Shown here in pieces: positions 1-10,695 of a stretch of DNA of 64,000 bases. The position numbers were made by a program, and so were the translations under genes. The DNA comes from Caprimulgus europaeus (lineage: Eukaryota > Chordata > Aves > Caprimulgiformes > Caprimulgidae): the NCBI GenBank assembly GCA_907165065.1, contig OU015532.1:37676339-37740338 (forward strand), given 5' to 3'. Each line of letters begins with the position of its first letter. Position 1 is the first letter of the stretch. The notes below the pieces were generated by a model, which was not told where the DNA came from, ran no database searches, and saw only the letters and a list, made by a program, of their open reading frames with translations.

Positions 1-101
1 GGGGCGGGGAGGGAACGGGGAGTTCTGTAAGTACCAGTGGACCAGATTGAGGACCCTGGGGGGCCATATCCAGCCCACGGGCCGTAGTTTGAGGACCCCT
101 G
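1..101 (-). mobile_element. Terminal part of an hAT-Charlie-type DNA transposon
   Basis: Read on the minus strand from position 101, the sequence starts CAGGGGTCCTCAAACTACGG and continues into a GGCCC-rich stretch. That is the usual terminal inverted repeat of hAT-Charlie family elements, from established knowledge of their consensus. The element runs off the left edge of the window, so the other end and any transposase remnant are not visible. The 8 bases after the terminus (102-109) are the expected place for one copy of the target duplication. It is probably a non-autonomous fossil. Confidence 0.65.
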
Positions 102-691
102 CTTTAAAATAACGTGTGCTGGGGAGATGGGGATGCAGGGGCAGGATTGATTTCAGGTTAGCGAAGGGGAGTGAAGCTTTTGTATGATAGAGGAGAGCTC
201 TGTCATAGATCAATGCTGCTTCTTTGGGGCTTGATTTGGCCATAATACAGATGTGAATGTAATGGACAATGTCCATTATTTAATGATGCATGAAGGGACA
301 TGCTTATTCTGCAGTAATCTCCTTGCTTAGGCTGATCTGGTTCCAAACTAATCTAGAAGCTGTTTGTAGTAGCCCTGACTATTTTATTTTTTGTAAAATC
401 TATGAGTTTGTGGAAGCATCTAGTTGCACCAGTATAAATCAATTGATTCCCTTTAAGGCTCATGGTGGTGTGATCAACAGCAGCATTCAGTCTCCTGTCA
501 CTGCCCAGTCCACCACCACTGTGGCAGTCTGTCCCCTGACTCCCAGTCTGTCCAAGTGAGACCCAGTCCTTCTGTCAGGATCACAAGTTGTGACTAGAAC
601 CTTGATACAATACCAGTGGGTGTATTTGATACCTCTAAACACATTTAATTAAGTTGTCTTTAATTTCTACCTCTCTCCTTTTTCTTTGCAG
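102..691 (+). other. EXD2: EXD2 upstream intron (partial)
   Basis: This stretch has no coding signal. It ends in a polypyrimidine tract (about 668-689) and an AG at 690-691, a good splice acceptor in front of the first EXD2 coding exon. I infer that it is the 3' part of an intron following one or more 5' UTR exons that lie left of the window. The small open frame at 290-559 resembles nothing known to me. Confidence 0.6.
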
Positions 692-1100
692 GCCATGATA
701 AGATCCTGCGATGCTGTTTTGAGTGGGTGAAGTGAAGGAGGTAGAAGGGGGTATTAAAAAAATGCCCAGGCAAACAGCAGTGACGATTACTTTGGTGACC
801 CTACTGGGAGTTGCAGTGGGGGGTCTGGTTTTGTGGAAAGCAACCCAGCGTCGGAAAGGAAGAGCATCCCATAGTAGTCAGCAAGAGGAAGCAGTTACAA
901 ACTCAGGAGATGAAAAACTGATTAAGGCAGAGGATAAAGAGGTGCTTTCCTTCTTCAGATCTCCCACCTTTTCCTGGGTAGAGAGGACCCTTGGTGCAGA
1001 CATAGTGATAGTTTCAGAGCAGGAGGAGTGGGATCGTGTTGAACCGTTGCTTAAGAAGGAGCTGGAGAAGTGGCCAGTGCTTGGAATGGATTGTGAGTGG
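692..1100 (+). CDS. EXD2: EXD2 coding exon 1: membrane anchor and exonuclease motif I
   Basis: The acceptor AG is at 690-691 and the donor GTGAGT starts at 1101. Bases 692-761 are 5' UTR; the ATG at 762 has A at -3. The exon encodes residues 1-113 and ends in phase 0. It carries the transmembrane segment (TLVTLLGVAVGGLVLW), a variable polar linker and the first catalytic acidic pair in GMDCEW. Two short upstream reading frames precede the start (695-730 and 711-722). Confidence 0.95.
695..730 (+). promoter_or_regulatory. Upstream open reading frames in the EXD2 leader
   Basis: Two upstream ATGs lie in the same exon as the EXD2 start. One at 695 encodes 11 codons and stops at 728-730. A second at 711 encodes MLF and stops at 720-722. 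Both end before the main ATG at 762. They could reduce or gate EXD2 translation, but only if this exon is joined to the leader as assumed. Their function is inferred and no conservation was checked. Confidence 0.45.
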
Positions 1101-4100
1101 GTGAGTAATCAAGAAGAACTTCTCCTGTAGATTGCAAATTGCAGTGCAGAATCATCTTGGGAGGAGTCATTCCCTTGCTTGAATGGATACAAGAGAAATG
1201 ACTACTGAAACTGCCTACGTGATTATCTGTCATGACAGCAGTGAAGTAACTGCTAATTTTAACACACATTTTAAAGTGTGCTGACTGGGAGTTTTTCATT
1301 CACTAGTTGTATTAATTTGCTGAACTCCTGTGATAAATTGACTATACTAAACATAGTGATAATTGTATGGCTAAATATAGCATTATGTGTTTTGTATAAT
1401 ATCTCTTTAAAAGTGATTTACTAGAAGTAGCTTGAGTTTGCATTGTTTGAAATCCAGTACATACTTAGAAAAAAAATTCTCAAGAATAGGATGATACTAC
1501 TGATAACTAGATGTAACTCACTGAGACTACCAGAAAGCAAAGTTCCTCTTCCATTTGTACATTTGCCTGTGTGAACTCTCAAAATAGGCTTTGAGTCATT
1601 TATAAAGCTTGCCTTTGCCTTTATTTTATCTGGAAATCTATTTGCCTAACAGTCATTAGTATAAGCCACAGTTAAACAATGTGTTGCCATGAGCATTTAT
1701 GTAGCAAGTGGCTTTGTGCTAATGTATAAATGTGTCTGATTTCTTCCACAAGCTCAGCTATGAGGGGGATGGGTGAAAGGGGGAAAGTTTCTCTTGTAGG
1801 AGTGTGGCAGGAGATAGATGAGGGACAGCAATACTGTGAAACAGATCACATAATTTGCAGTAAAATTTTAAAGACATGTAACAATACTTGACTGTATAAA
1901 CTGTCAAAGTATTTCCTATCCTCTTTTGCAATTTGTTCCCATTCCAGTATTGCTAATAATACTGTAACCCAGACTCTGATTTTTGGCTTTATTTCAGGTA
2001 TCTGTGCAGGGAAAAGCAAATCCTGTATCACTCCTACAGATGGCTTCTTCCAGTGGCCTCTGCATTCTTGTTCGGTTGCCCAAGCTTGTTGCCAGTGGAC
2101 AGACTATCCCAAAGACCCTGTTGGACATCATGGCAGATAGTGCTGTGTTGAAAGTTGGGGTAGGATGCTGGGAAGATGCTTGCAAGTTACTTCATGATTA
2201 TGGTCTTCCAGTCAAAGGGAGCGTGGATCTTCGGTATTTAGCCCTGAGACAGCGGTGAGTGTCTGAAGACAGAGGCAGCTCTGTTTGAGGCATCATTTCA
2301 GTTGGAAATATTTTAGAAGTAATTTGCATATGCTGAATGATACCAGGCAGCTAGGTCTAGAGTTCTCAGGGTGGTTTTAGAGCATGGGCATTGACAGCTG
2401 CAGCCCAAGAACATGTCATGCTTCTGTTCTACAGTTTTAGTGGAAATGAAATCCTCGTGAAGATTTCATATGCTGATTGTGTCTGTTAGTCTTCTCATGC
2501 AATACCCATGTGGACTTTTCTGCATATCATGCTGCAGCTTGCAAGAAATCCAAGCACAGTGATGTAACGCAGTGAGAATGATCACTATGTCAACAAAGTG
2601 TTTGTTGACATAGTGTGTTCACTATGTTTGAATACTCTGCCTAGAAGTATGGGATAAATGTGCCAGGGGCATGTAAGTGAAATGGTTGAATTACAAGATT
2701 TCTTGAAAAATTACTAAAATACACCATCTCTAATTTTCTCTTCTAATAACAACACTTCCATTAAAAGGTTACAGTTACGATGCTGTTTTCTCATCTTTCA
2801 TTCTTCCTAAAGTAAAATGTTTTACTTGGGAATATTCTTAATGTACAGTATATGGATGCCTGGGTATGTTGTTAGTCATCTGGGACATGGATTTGCTGAC
2901 CTGACAGTGCCTTTTTGTCAATGAGGATGGACTAATTGTCTCTAGTGACCAGGATTCCTCTGGGTGATTCCTGGCTCTCATGCTCCTCATGAATCCCTGA
3001 GGCAGGTGGTCCATCACTCTGTGATAGACCTCTTTAGTTCAGAAGTGGGTAGTTCAGAGCCAAACACTGCAACCTTAAATGCTACCAGCTCCCAGCCTTG
3101 CCTGTTTTGCATATTGCAGGTACTAGATAAATAAATCTAGAAAAGGCATTTTAGTGGAGGGGAGGAAGAGGGCCTGTAAAGCTGACAGGCAGCAGTGTGC
3201 TGTTTGGTGGGAGTCATGCATCATACGCATTGTGTTCTGGCAGGTTCAGATTGTATGAGGCCATCCAGATTTGCATGGGTGTGAAGTTTTGGTTTTAATA
3301 TGCTTGTTTCTCTTTCTTTGTTAAACTGAAGGAAGGATCTGCTTCACAACTGCCTTAGCCTTAAGTCTTTAGCTGAAAAAGTCCTGAACTGCCCTCTTGA
3401 CAAGTCTCCTCATGTGCGTTGCAGCAACTGGGAGGCAGAGGAACTGACACAAGATCAGGTATGTCTTCCACCTCAACTTAGTGTTTTGGGAGGAAAAGCA
3501 GCCTTCTTAGTAGAGAAGAGCCATTACAATGGGGAGATCTGAGCTTCCTTTGAGTTTTGCATCAAAATCTTGTGTGTGACTGTGGTCTGAAGTTAATTTC
3601 AGACTATGCCTATGTCTTGCTCCTTTTCCATTAAGATAATTGTCTGTCACTCCCTGCATTCTTGACCCTTGTTTTCCTTTAATCCTGAAAGGTCTATAAG
3701 GCAGGATCCCTTGAAGAAGAGTTTGTGCACCCAAAACACCACTTTTTTATTATTTCCTTCTATAGCAGTCAGTGCAATATAAGAGAGAGACCCTGGAAAC
3801 CTCATTCACCATCTTTAGACCAATATGATTTCCCTCGTGTTCACTTTACTACAGTCATGCCGTCGATGTCTGCGAAATCAGTGACCAGTAGAGCGAGTGA
3901 CAGGGTAAATAACCTCACTGAATGTTTGTAGACAGTGTATCAAAAGGGAGCTTTTTTTCAGTTAGGGAGGGCTTGGTGGAGCAGGAGGGTGTTTAAGGCC
4001 TGGCTGACCTGATTTTTTTTCAGTCCTTTGTGGTTCCTGGGGGCACCCACGAGTATTTCAAGTCTGACTGATCTAAAAATGTGGGGTGTGGTGATGTTAT

Positions 4101-7100
4101 GAAAGTGTCAGTCATAGGCCAGAACTTCGGAAAGAAAGAAATACAGCTTCTGGCTTCACTGTACCAAGTGTTCACAGAATCACACAGAATGTCAGGGATT
4201 GGAAGGGACCTCGAAAGATCATCCAGTCCAACCCCCTGCCGGAGCAGGAACACCTAGATGAGTTCACACAGGAAGGCATCCAGGCGGGTCTTGAATGTCT
4301 CCAGAGAAGGAGACTCCACAACGAGTGTTAAAAGATGGATAATGTTTGGGAGTGTTTGCTGTTTGTGAATATCTCAATGTCTATGCTTTTCTGCAGGTTC
4401 TTTATGCTGCTAGAGATGCCCAGGTCTCAGTGGCTCTGTTCCTCCATTTTCTGGGGTATGGCAGTCTCCCTGCTACATCTGAAGGTGAAAACTCTGTTGC
4501 TGCCTGGAACAAAGCACTGGGTAAATGCCGGGGCTTGGTGGATGTCCCGTTTAGAGGAAGAAGGAGTGGCAGCACAGGAGAGGAGAAGAGCGGAGAAGGA
4601 CGATCCCCTCAGAAAACAAGGAGTCGGAAATCGTCAGCGAACGGCCAGCCTCCTGGCAGCCAGCAGATGAGAGACCCTCGGAGGCAGAAGCGAAAGCCTC
4701 TGGGTGTGGGATATTCTGCAAGGTAAATCTATGAGCACATTTTACTGCTTGCACCACAGATGGAAAACTTTGAATGATGCCTCGTGCTCTACCCATTGAA
4801 CAAAGCAGATAATATGAGCCAGGAAAGGAATCACAGGATCTTAGTCATGGGAGCCAGATCCTGTTTCTGTTTTCTCTGTTTCCTTCTAGTGTTGAAAGTG
4901 AGGGCAGCACTTGGATGGGTGTTAGGGATTGTCTTCAGTTTTTGCCCTTCCTTTTCCTATGGAGGCATTAGCTGGAGAGCAGAGTCCCAGCAGGAGGCAG
5001 CTGGCAGTCCGGGGCACATTTACTGCCCAAACAGTTTTCCCTGTCTCCTGCAGGGACAAGGTGACAACTACATAGAGCTTGTCCTGTGAGCAGGACCTGC
5101 TTTGTGGGCTGCTGTTTGTACTGTGCTGCCCCAGGTCATTGTGGCCACAGACATGTCAGGGTACTGAGCAGAGCTGAAAGCTGAGTTTAAGAGGGGTAGA
5201 GAGGTTATGTGAGGTGCCAGAGGGCACAGGAAGGAACACTCTGTGGCAGCATCGTAGCACTGCACTTCTGTGTTGGCCAGGGAGAGAAAGGAGGGAATAA
5301 TATGACTTTGGCCTTGCATCTGTTGCTGGATTCAGGATTCCTGTCCTGCAGGTGATTTTTGTGGAGCAAATCCTAAATTCTTACAGCCTTTTGCTAATGA
5401 AAGTCCAGTTGTTTTTAAATTAAAACAAGTTGGAGAAGTCTGTTTAAGCTAAACACAGTGGAAGACATGGAGAGCTAGTATGTTTGGTTTTGTTTGGACA
5501 TAGTCTAATAAAATTAATTGCATGGATGTAGGAACTAAAATTACAATTACCATTTGAAAAGAAAGCCAGTCATTTTAGTATTTGTTTTCTTCTTTTCAAG
5601 TTTATTGGATTGGCAATGAAGACATTTTAATGCAGTCAATAATATTGATTTCATTAGCAGTCATTAACAGTATTGTGTTGTGCACAGCAAATCCCTTCAG
5701 ATTTTTTTTTTCCAGTTGGAGCCTGTGTCATACACAACAGAAGGACTGCACATCATGGGAGGATTAAAATTTAAACAAAATTGCATTTCAAGCTAAACTG
5801 AGACACCCCCCCCCATGTTTGTTTGTTTGTTTATTGTTTTTAACTGCACTTGACTTCATGAGAGATCTGTAGGCTCCCTGGTTTTTACAGTAACTCCAGC
5901 AGTCTGTCTCTGGTCTGTAATAAGACTGCATGTGATTTCAGAAGTTGTTTTTCACTCTTCCTTTCTTTAAGCCTGTTTAATTTTAAAGTTTATTCATTGT
6001 AGAGTTGAGAAATACTCAAATTATCACAGTGATTTAGTTGAAATGTTTATGCTCAGTGGAAGGAGACCTCTTATATCGTTGTTGTTTTGTTGGGATTTTT
6101 TCCCCCAGGGACCTCAGAAGAAATCCTTTTGTCAAATTGCATATCCTGTGAATCAACCTTTTTATCTGGTAGAGCTCTGCTGAGTACTTATTTATATGCT
6201 CTTGCTGGAAAGAAAGAAAACTTTTCCACCGTGTCTTGCAACATGTCTGTATCCCTGGCCAGTTCCTCCCAGGTGCTCCCTGAGCCCAGCCTGCTCTGGT
6301 CTTCAGTTTTGTTTGAGGGAGGTTGCCAGAGTAAGGAAACCATTTTTTGCAAAACAGAGCCCTTCCACACACTGCCACAAACCACCAGAAACTGCTCAAG
6401 CAGGACTTTTTGCCACTGATTAAGGTTAGGTGCCTGTGTTTCAGAGAGCCTCAGCTCAGCTTCATTGTTCCCATGGACTCATGTATTTGGGTTCTGAGTG
6501 CTCCAAGAGCTTTTCTGTAGTATTTCTCTTGGATGAAGTAAGTAATCCCTGTTCACACTTAAGTTTTGGAGAAGTCATCTTAATAAAACACTGAAATGTG
6601 GGCATAGGCAGTTGATCCTTGAATATGCCTTGCCTGTAGGTTGACATTCTTTTAGCTTACCCTTAGCTCATCGTCCTTCTTCAGCTCTCTTGCGTTTTCT
6701 AACATAATTAAAAAAAAAATGCTGATACCATACCATACCATATCATCATTGATGGTGTCTCTTGAAAACTGGGATTCAGAGTTAGAATTCTACTGGCAGC
6801 AGGTGAGCAAAGATACCTTACAGTCAGTTGGTGAATCCCAGTTAAGTCTTCAGATGTTCTGCAGCAGCCTGTGTGGTGCTCAGCAGCCTTAGGTGTGTGT
6901 TTAGGGGCGCTCCTGTGATTTGGAGGAGGCTGCACGAACTGCAGTGTGGAATGCATGGCTATAGAGAGCTCTGGGGTTTTTGGCATGCTATTATAGTTGC
7001 TGTAATGCTGCTCTTGTTTCATAGAAAATCTCCACTGTATGACAACTGCTTCCTGCACGCACCAGATGGACAGCCCCTGTGCACTTGTGATCGCAAGAAG

Positions 7101-10000
7101 GCTCAGTGGTATCTGGACAAGGGAATTGGAGGTGAGCATACCAGTTCTCCTGTTGGTACTGAAAATACAATGCTTTTTGGTTTTTTGCCTTGTTCCTTAG
7201 GTAACTGGGCATTTTTTTTTTGTATCCTTTCTTATTGGAAATACTGTTGTGGGTTCACTAGCATGACTCCCATGTTTTAACATTGTTATTTTCTCTTTCA
7301 AATATAAACTTGTCTTGAATATTCTGTATTTGCCTTTACCCATTCAGAGCTAGTCAGCACAGACCCCTTTGTTGTGAAGCTGCGGTTTGAGCCTTCAGGA
7401 CGTCCTGAATCTCAAGTTGATTATTATCTGACAGTCAAAGAGAACCTGTGTGTTGTATGTGGCAAGCGAGAGTCCTATATCCGGTGAGTTTAGTGGGATG
7501 GGAAGAAAATGCATCTTTTAAAATGAGACTGAGGTCTGCATCTAGTTTGGCATCCAGAAGCTTAGTTAGTGGCCTGAAACATCATGCTTGTTTACATCCT
7601 GGGTGGACTATCACTATTTGAATGCTCTGTAGTTGTATGTGTCTGGGTAAGTTTGACACTGAACAGGCCAACCTTCCCTCTTCTTCCAGAGGCAGGAGGT
7701 GTTGGTCCTTGGAGAGAACAAAGCAAATGGAACATGTGTGTGCTGCAGTTTGAATGGCAGGGGGCAGCAGAATGCCAACACACACTCTTTGATGGCATCC
7801 CCTTCTGAAAATAGTTGTACTGTTCCTTCCACTGCTTAATCCTTATATTTTTGAAAGATTTAGGTGAGCCTGAAGCCCATGAGGTCAGAGAGAGTGAGAT
7901 TTTTGTCTTTGCAGCTGCTATTGTTTAGCTGAGGTATGCTTGCCATACTGCATTGGTTTTTTGTGGTTTTTTTACAGTATGAATTGTGTGGTTTGGTTGG
8001 GTTGGTTTTTTTTAATTGAAAGCAATGAATTTTTAGAAGGGTCAAAAAGAGAAATGCAGAAAACCTGTGGAGAGAAGTACAAATAAAAAGAAGTTGCAGA
8101 CCCTGTTGCTGCACTGAGGGTCCTGGCCCTGGTGATCTTTGTGTTCCTGGGCTTTCAGTATTTATTGACCCTTCTTGGGCCAGGAAGAGGAGGAACTGGG
8201 GAGTAGCAGTTCCCGGTAAATGGAATGAGCTAGCTGGTTTGTCTTCCCTAGGAAGAACGTTGTTCCTCATGAATACCGAAGGCACTTCCCCATCCAGATG
8301 AAGGACCACAACTCCCATGACGTGCTCCTACTCTGCACGTCCTGCCATGCCATCTCCAATTACTATGACAACCATCTCAAGCAGCAGCTGGCTGAGGAGT
8401 TCAGTGCCCCCATCGGCTCCGAGGAAGGCGTGCGTTTGCTGGAGGACCCTCTGCGCAGGCAAGTGCGCTCGGGGGCCCGAGCCCTGCTGAACGCAGACAG
8501 CCTGCCTGACCCCCGAAGGGCAGAACTTCTGCAAAGTATCAAGGACTTCTTTAACACAGAGGCAGTCACCCCAGAGATGCTCCAGGAAGCAGCTGGTCTG
8601 GAAACTAGGTATAACAAGCCCATCAGTAGATTTCACATATTAATAATTTATGTTGACATGTAAGTTCAACAAAAAGTTGTCTAGACACAGAGTCTTGGGT
8701 AAATATTACTGCAGCAAAATATAAAAAAAAAACCCCATCCAGCAGGATTTGCAGAGCTGAGGATCACACATGCCGACTTCCCCCTCCAACTGTTTAATTA
8801 AAATAAGACAAAACCCATTGCTGGTCAACTTGTGATATTGAGTTATCTTCCCTAAAATAATGGTGTCAAGTTAAGGAGCATCTGAATTTGAGACTACTAG
8901 GAGTTGATCTGCACAAGAAAAATGAACATTTAAAAACCTAACTTTATCATTTGTATAAGCCTGCAGAGCTCAGATTTATAGTGCTTTGATACACTTAACT
9001 AGAAAGCAAGGAAAGGAAGAAGCACGGACAAAGGAAGTCTGTGCTGTAGCCTAAGGCTCTAAGCAGACAAGTACACTGCATTTCTTACTGTGTTTTTGTT
9101 TTTGTTTACCCCCTTCTCCCCTCAACCCAGCAGTGGTCCATGAATTGCAGCTCTTGTTTTTTTCCCCTCTTTCCCTTTCTCTTCCAGCAATCTCCTTCCA
9201 TTCTTGCTCTGCATCTTGCCCTCCACTATTTTATACTTCTTTTGAAGGACAGATCAGGGAGGGAGACTGAAAACCAATCATATCGGAAGTCTCCCCTCTT
9301 CTCAAAGCCTTCTCAAATCTTTTATTAACTAGTATCTGGTCTCTGTCTGCATGAAGTCAGTATTTCCTCCTTGTTATGCTCTCTGTTGTGTGTAATGTGC
9401 CAGTGTTATAACTCAGAATCTATCCAGGCAGGAAATTCAGTGGCAGGAATCAGGGTTCTGGAGTGTCATATGGTTCTTGCTTTGAGAAATTTGGAGTCTG
9501 TCTCCTGAGGAGCTTGTAATGAACCTTGAGAGCTTTGTTTAGTATTGCTATAAAAGAACACTTTCTCAGTTCAAAGAAAGCAGTTTCCCAGTCTAACTGC
9601 GTTCCAGAAAGCAGTCTGGCATTGAAGCAAAGCTTAAAACTCTCCCTCCTGGTTAGCTTACCATGTGTCTCTAATTAAACTCCACAGCTGAAAGTATTTT
9701 CAGTGTCTTGCTGTTCATTGTAGACAGGTCTAGAGTCTGAGAGTGGGCTTGTGTGAAAGTAAACTCTGCTTGTGTCCTGGCAGGATCTGCAATGAGAGCT
9801 ACATGCCACATGGACTGAAGGTGGTGCAGTGTTTTGCTAAAGGAGGCCTGCGCTCCCTTATGCAGTTGGAGAGACGCTGGCGGCAGCATTTCCTGGACAG
9901 CATGCAGCCCAAGCACCTCCCAGAGCAGTGGTCCGTGGACCATAACCACATGAAGCTGATCCGAAAGTACGGGGAGGATCTTCAGATCAAGCTGTCATGA
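762..10000 (+). CDS. EXD2: EXD2, exonuclease 3'-5' domain-containing protein 2 (8 coding exons)
   Basis: The coding exons are 762-1100, 1998-2254, 3332-3458, 4397-4722, 7025-7131, 7348-7483, 8252-8608 and 9784-10000. They total 1866 nt and give 621 residues, the length I recall for human EXD2. EXD2 is a DEDDy-type 3'-5' exonuclease reported in DNA double-strand-break resection and at mitochondria. Visible parts, in order: a hydrophobic N-terminal anchor (about residues 7-25); exonuclease motif I with D110 and E112 (MDCEW); motif II around D173; motif III Y244-x3-D248 (YAARD); a basic, low-complexity linker (about 300-345); and a C-terminal metal-binding, HNH-like module with C420/C423 and C459-x2-C462-H463. 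All introns are GT-AG and phases match at every junction. No frameshift, stop or missing catalytic residue is seen. The start was chosen because the N-terminus aligns with the mammalian protein. Confidence 0.96.
1101..1997 (+). other. EXD2: EXD2 intron (897 bp)
   Basis: Phase 0 GT-AG intron with a TTTATTTCAG acceptor. It is moderately AT-rich. I see no repeat or conserved gene in it. Confidence 0.9.
1998..2254 (+). CDS. EXD2: EXD2 coding exon 2: core of the DEDDy exonuclease fold
   Basis: Encodes residues 114-198 plus two bases of codon 199. It covers the strand/helix core (SLLQMASSSGLCILVRLPKL) and motif II. The motif II Asp is likely D173 in GVGCWEDACKLL. The exon ends in phase 2 at the GTGAGT donor, and the split Arg codon is completed by the first base of the next exon. 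Confidence 0.95.
2255..3331 (+). other. EXD2: EXD2 intron (1077 bp)
   Basis: GT-AG intron with a somewhat unusual CTGAAG acceptor preceded by a pyrimidine-rich run (about 3305-3321). It contains a perfect short hairpin at 2583-2615, listed separately. I see nothing else recognisable. Confidence 0.88.
2583..2615. repeat. Perfect hairpin, 15-bp arms and 3-nt loop
   Basis: Bases 2583-2597 (CACTATGTCAACAAA) are the exact reverse complement of 2601-2615, with GTG between them. A further partial copy of the arm, TTCACTATG, follows at about 2618-2626. It sits deep inside an EXD2 intron. It could be a chance palindrome, a hairpin-forming site or a remnant of an inverted-repeat element. Confidence 0.85.
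3332..3458 (+). CDS. EXD2: EXD2 coding exon 3
   Basis: Completes Arg199 and encodes residues 200-241 (KDLLHNCLSLKSLAEKVLN and onward). The block matches the RNase D/WRN-type helix region between motifs II and III (CSNWEAEELTQDQ). It ends in phase 0 at the GTATGT donor at 3459. Confidence 0.95.
3459..4396 (+). other. EXD2: EXD2 intron (938 bp)
   Basis: GT-AG intron with a TTTTCTGCAG acceptor. It carries a 153-bp antisense CR1 3' fragment (4172-4324) about 70 bp upstream of the acceptor. The rest is unremarkable. Confidence 0.9.
4172..4324 (-). mobile_element. CR1 LINE 3'-end fragment
   Basis: On the minus strand this is the typical avian CR1 3' terminus: a block ending GGATGATCTTTCGAGGTCCC, followed by a short run of the ATTCTGTG-type octamer. 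It is strongly 5'-truncated and has no coding capacity. It is close in sequence to the CR1 end at about 61000-61204, so both belong to one subfamily. Confidence 0.9.
4397..4722 (+). CDS. EXD2: EXD2 coding exon 4: motif III and basic linker
   Basis: Encodes residues 242-349 plus two bases of codon 350. It starts with motif III, Y244-A-A-R-D248, the tyrosine and last aspartate of the DEDDy active site. It then passes into a low-complexity Ser/Arg/Lys-rich linker and the conserved block KRKPLGVGYSAR. The basic stretch could act in nucleic-acid binding or nuclear targeting (inference). Confidence 0.95.
4723..7024 (+). other. EXD2: EXD2 intron (2302 bp)
   Basis: The largest EXD2 intron in the window, GTAAAT donor to CATAG acceptor. 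It contains a run of nine C followed by GTTT repeats (about 5805-5834) and a short ATACC repeat (about 6723-6740). I see no mobile element or gene. The open frames near 6034-6423 are mutually overlapping on both strands and look like chance. Confidence 0.88.
7025..7131 (+). CDS. EXD2: EXD2 coding exon 5
   Basis: Completes Arg350 and encodes residues 351-385 plus one base of codon 386. It starts with the very conserved SPLYDNCFLHAPDGQPLCTC, which begins the C-terminal cysteine-rich region, then WYLDKGIG. It ends in phase 1 at the GTGAGC donor. Confidence 0.95.
7348..7483 (+). CDS. EXD2: EXD2 coding exon 6: first CxxC of the HNH-like module
   Basis: Completes Glu386 and encodes residues 387-430. 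It contains KLRFEPSGRPES and the metal-binding knuckle LC420-VV-C423-GK. The preceding intron is the shortest (7132-7347, 216 bp). The exon ends in phase 2 at GTGAGT. Confidence 0.95.
7484..8251 (+). other. EXD2: EXD2 intron (768 bp)
   Basis: GT-AG intron ending TCTTCCCTAG. It includes GGTTGGGTTGG-type low complexity near 7988-8010. I see no other feature. Confidence 0.9.
8252..8608 (+). CDS. EXD2: EXD2 coding exon 7: second Cys-His cluster
   Basis: Completes Arg431 and encodes residues 432-549. It contains the histidine-rich stretch HEYRRHFP and DHNSHDVLLLC459-TS-C462-H463, which pairs with C420/C423 into a zinc-knuckle/HNH-like module. A long helical region follows (LLEDPLRRQVRSGARALLNA). 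It is the longest EXD2 coding exon and is intact. Confidence 0.95.
8609..9783 (+). other. EXD2: EXD2 intron (1175 bp)
   Basis: GT-AG intron with donor GTATAA and acceptor CCTGGCAG. It includes short A-rich (8722-8732) and CT-rich stretches. No repeat family was recognised. Confidence 0.9.
9784..10000 (+). CDS. EXD2: EXD2 coding exon 8 and stop
   Basis: Completes Arg550, encodes residues 551-621 and stops at TGA 9998-10000. The block YMPHGLKVVQC, then LRSLMQLERRWRQHFLDS and HLPEQWSVDHNHMKLIRKYG, is highly conserved with the mammalian C-terminus. The final residues are IKLS. Confidence 0.96.
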
Positions 10001-10695
10001 GACAACTCCCTGCACTCTAGGTAGTGCCTAATGGATGTACGTAACCGAAGGTGGAAGGACTGCTTTTATTTCTGTGTCTCCACTAACATCTGGGCCTGTG
10101 GTTGCAGACAGGCAGCAGTGGGTCTGCCAGATTTGGCATTTTATAGAGTTAATCCATGGACTTGAATTTTCAGGTGGTTTGGAATTTTTAATCCTAGTCT
10201 GTCACTGACCAGTTCAATGCAAGAGTGATATGCTAAGGAGATTTGTCATCTCAAAGGAACAATGGAGAGTTATTTTCTGACCCCCAGGATGGCTGATGCC
10301 TCCAGACCATCTCTCTTGCCACAGAGCACAATATATGAACATTTCCAGGTTTTCCAACAGATACATAGGCACCCTTAGCTGCACCTTGAGAGGCTCCTGA
10401 TGAAAGTCTTTGCTTTTGGTGCAGTTGTACTCATACGAGTTCTTCTCAGAGAAGACTCTCTGCCAGAGAGAGATTCCATGTTTGGAAGTGGCACAGAAAC
10501 TTTACCATTTTTTGCAGATTATGAGCTGTATCAGCATTGCTTATAGGGCTCAGTGAGTTTCCTGGTGGCAGGTGTCTGACGAGAAGCGACACTCTGACCT
10601 AGCAGTATGGAAGCAGCCATGTCAAGTCTTTTCTTAAGCAGCTTCCAGCAACACACAATCTATCAAAAATATTATTTCCTACTTCTACTTCTTTA

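Noticed and set aside
723..761. N-terminal extension of EXD2 from position 723
   Set aside because: The upstream codon is GTG. The conserved N-terminus starts at the ATG at 762, and that start gives the expected 621-residue length.
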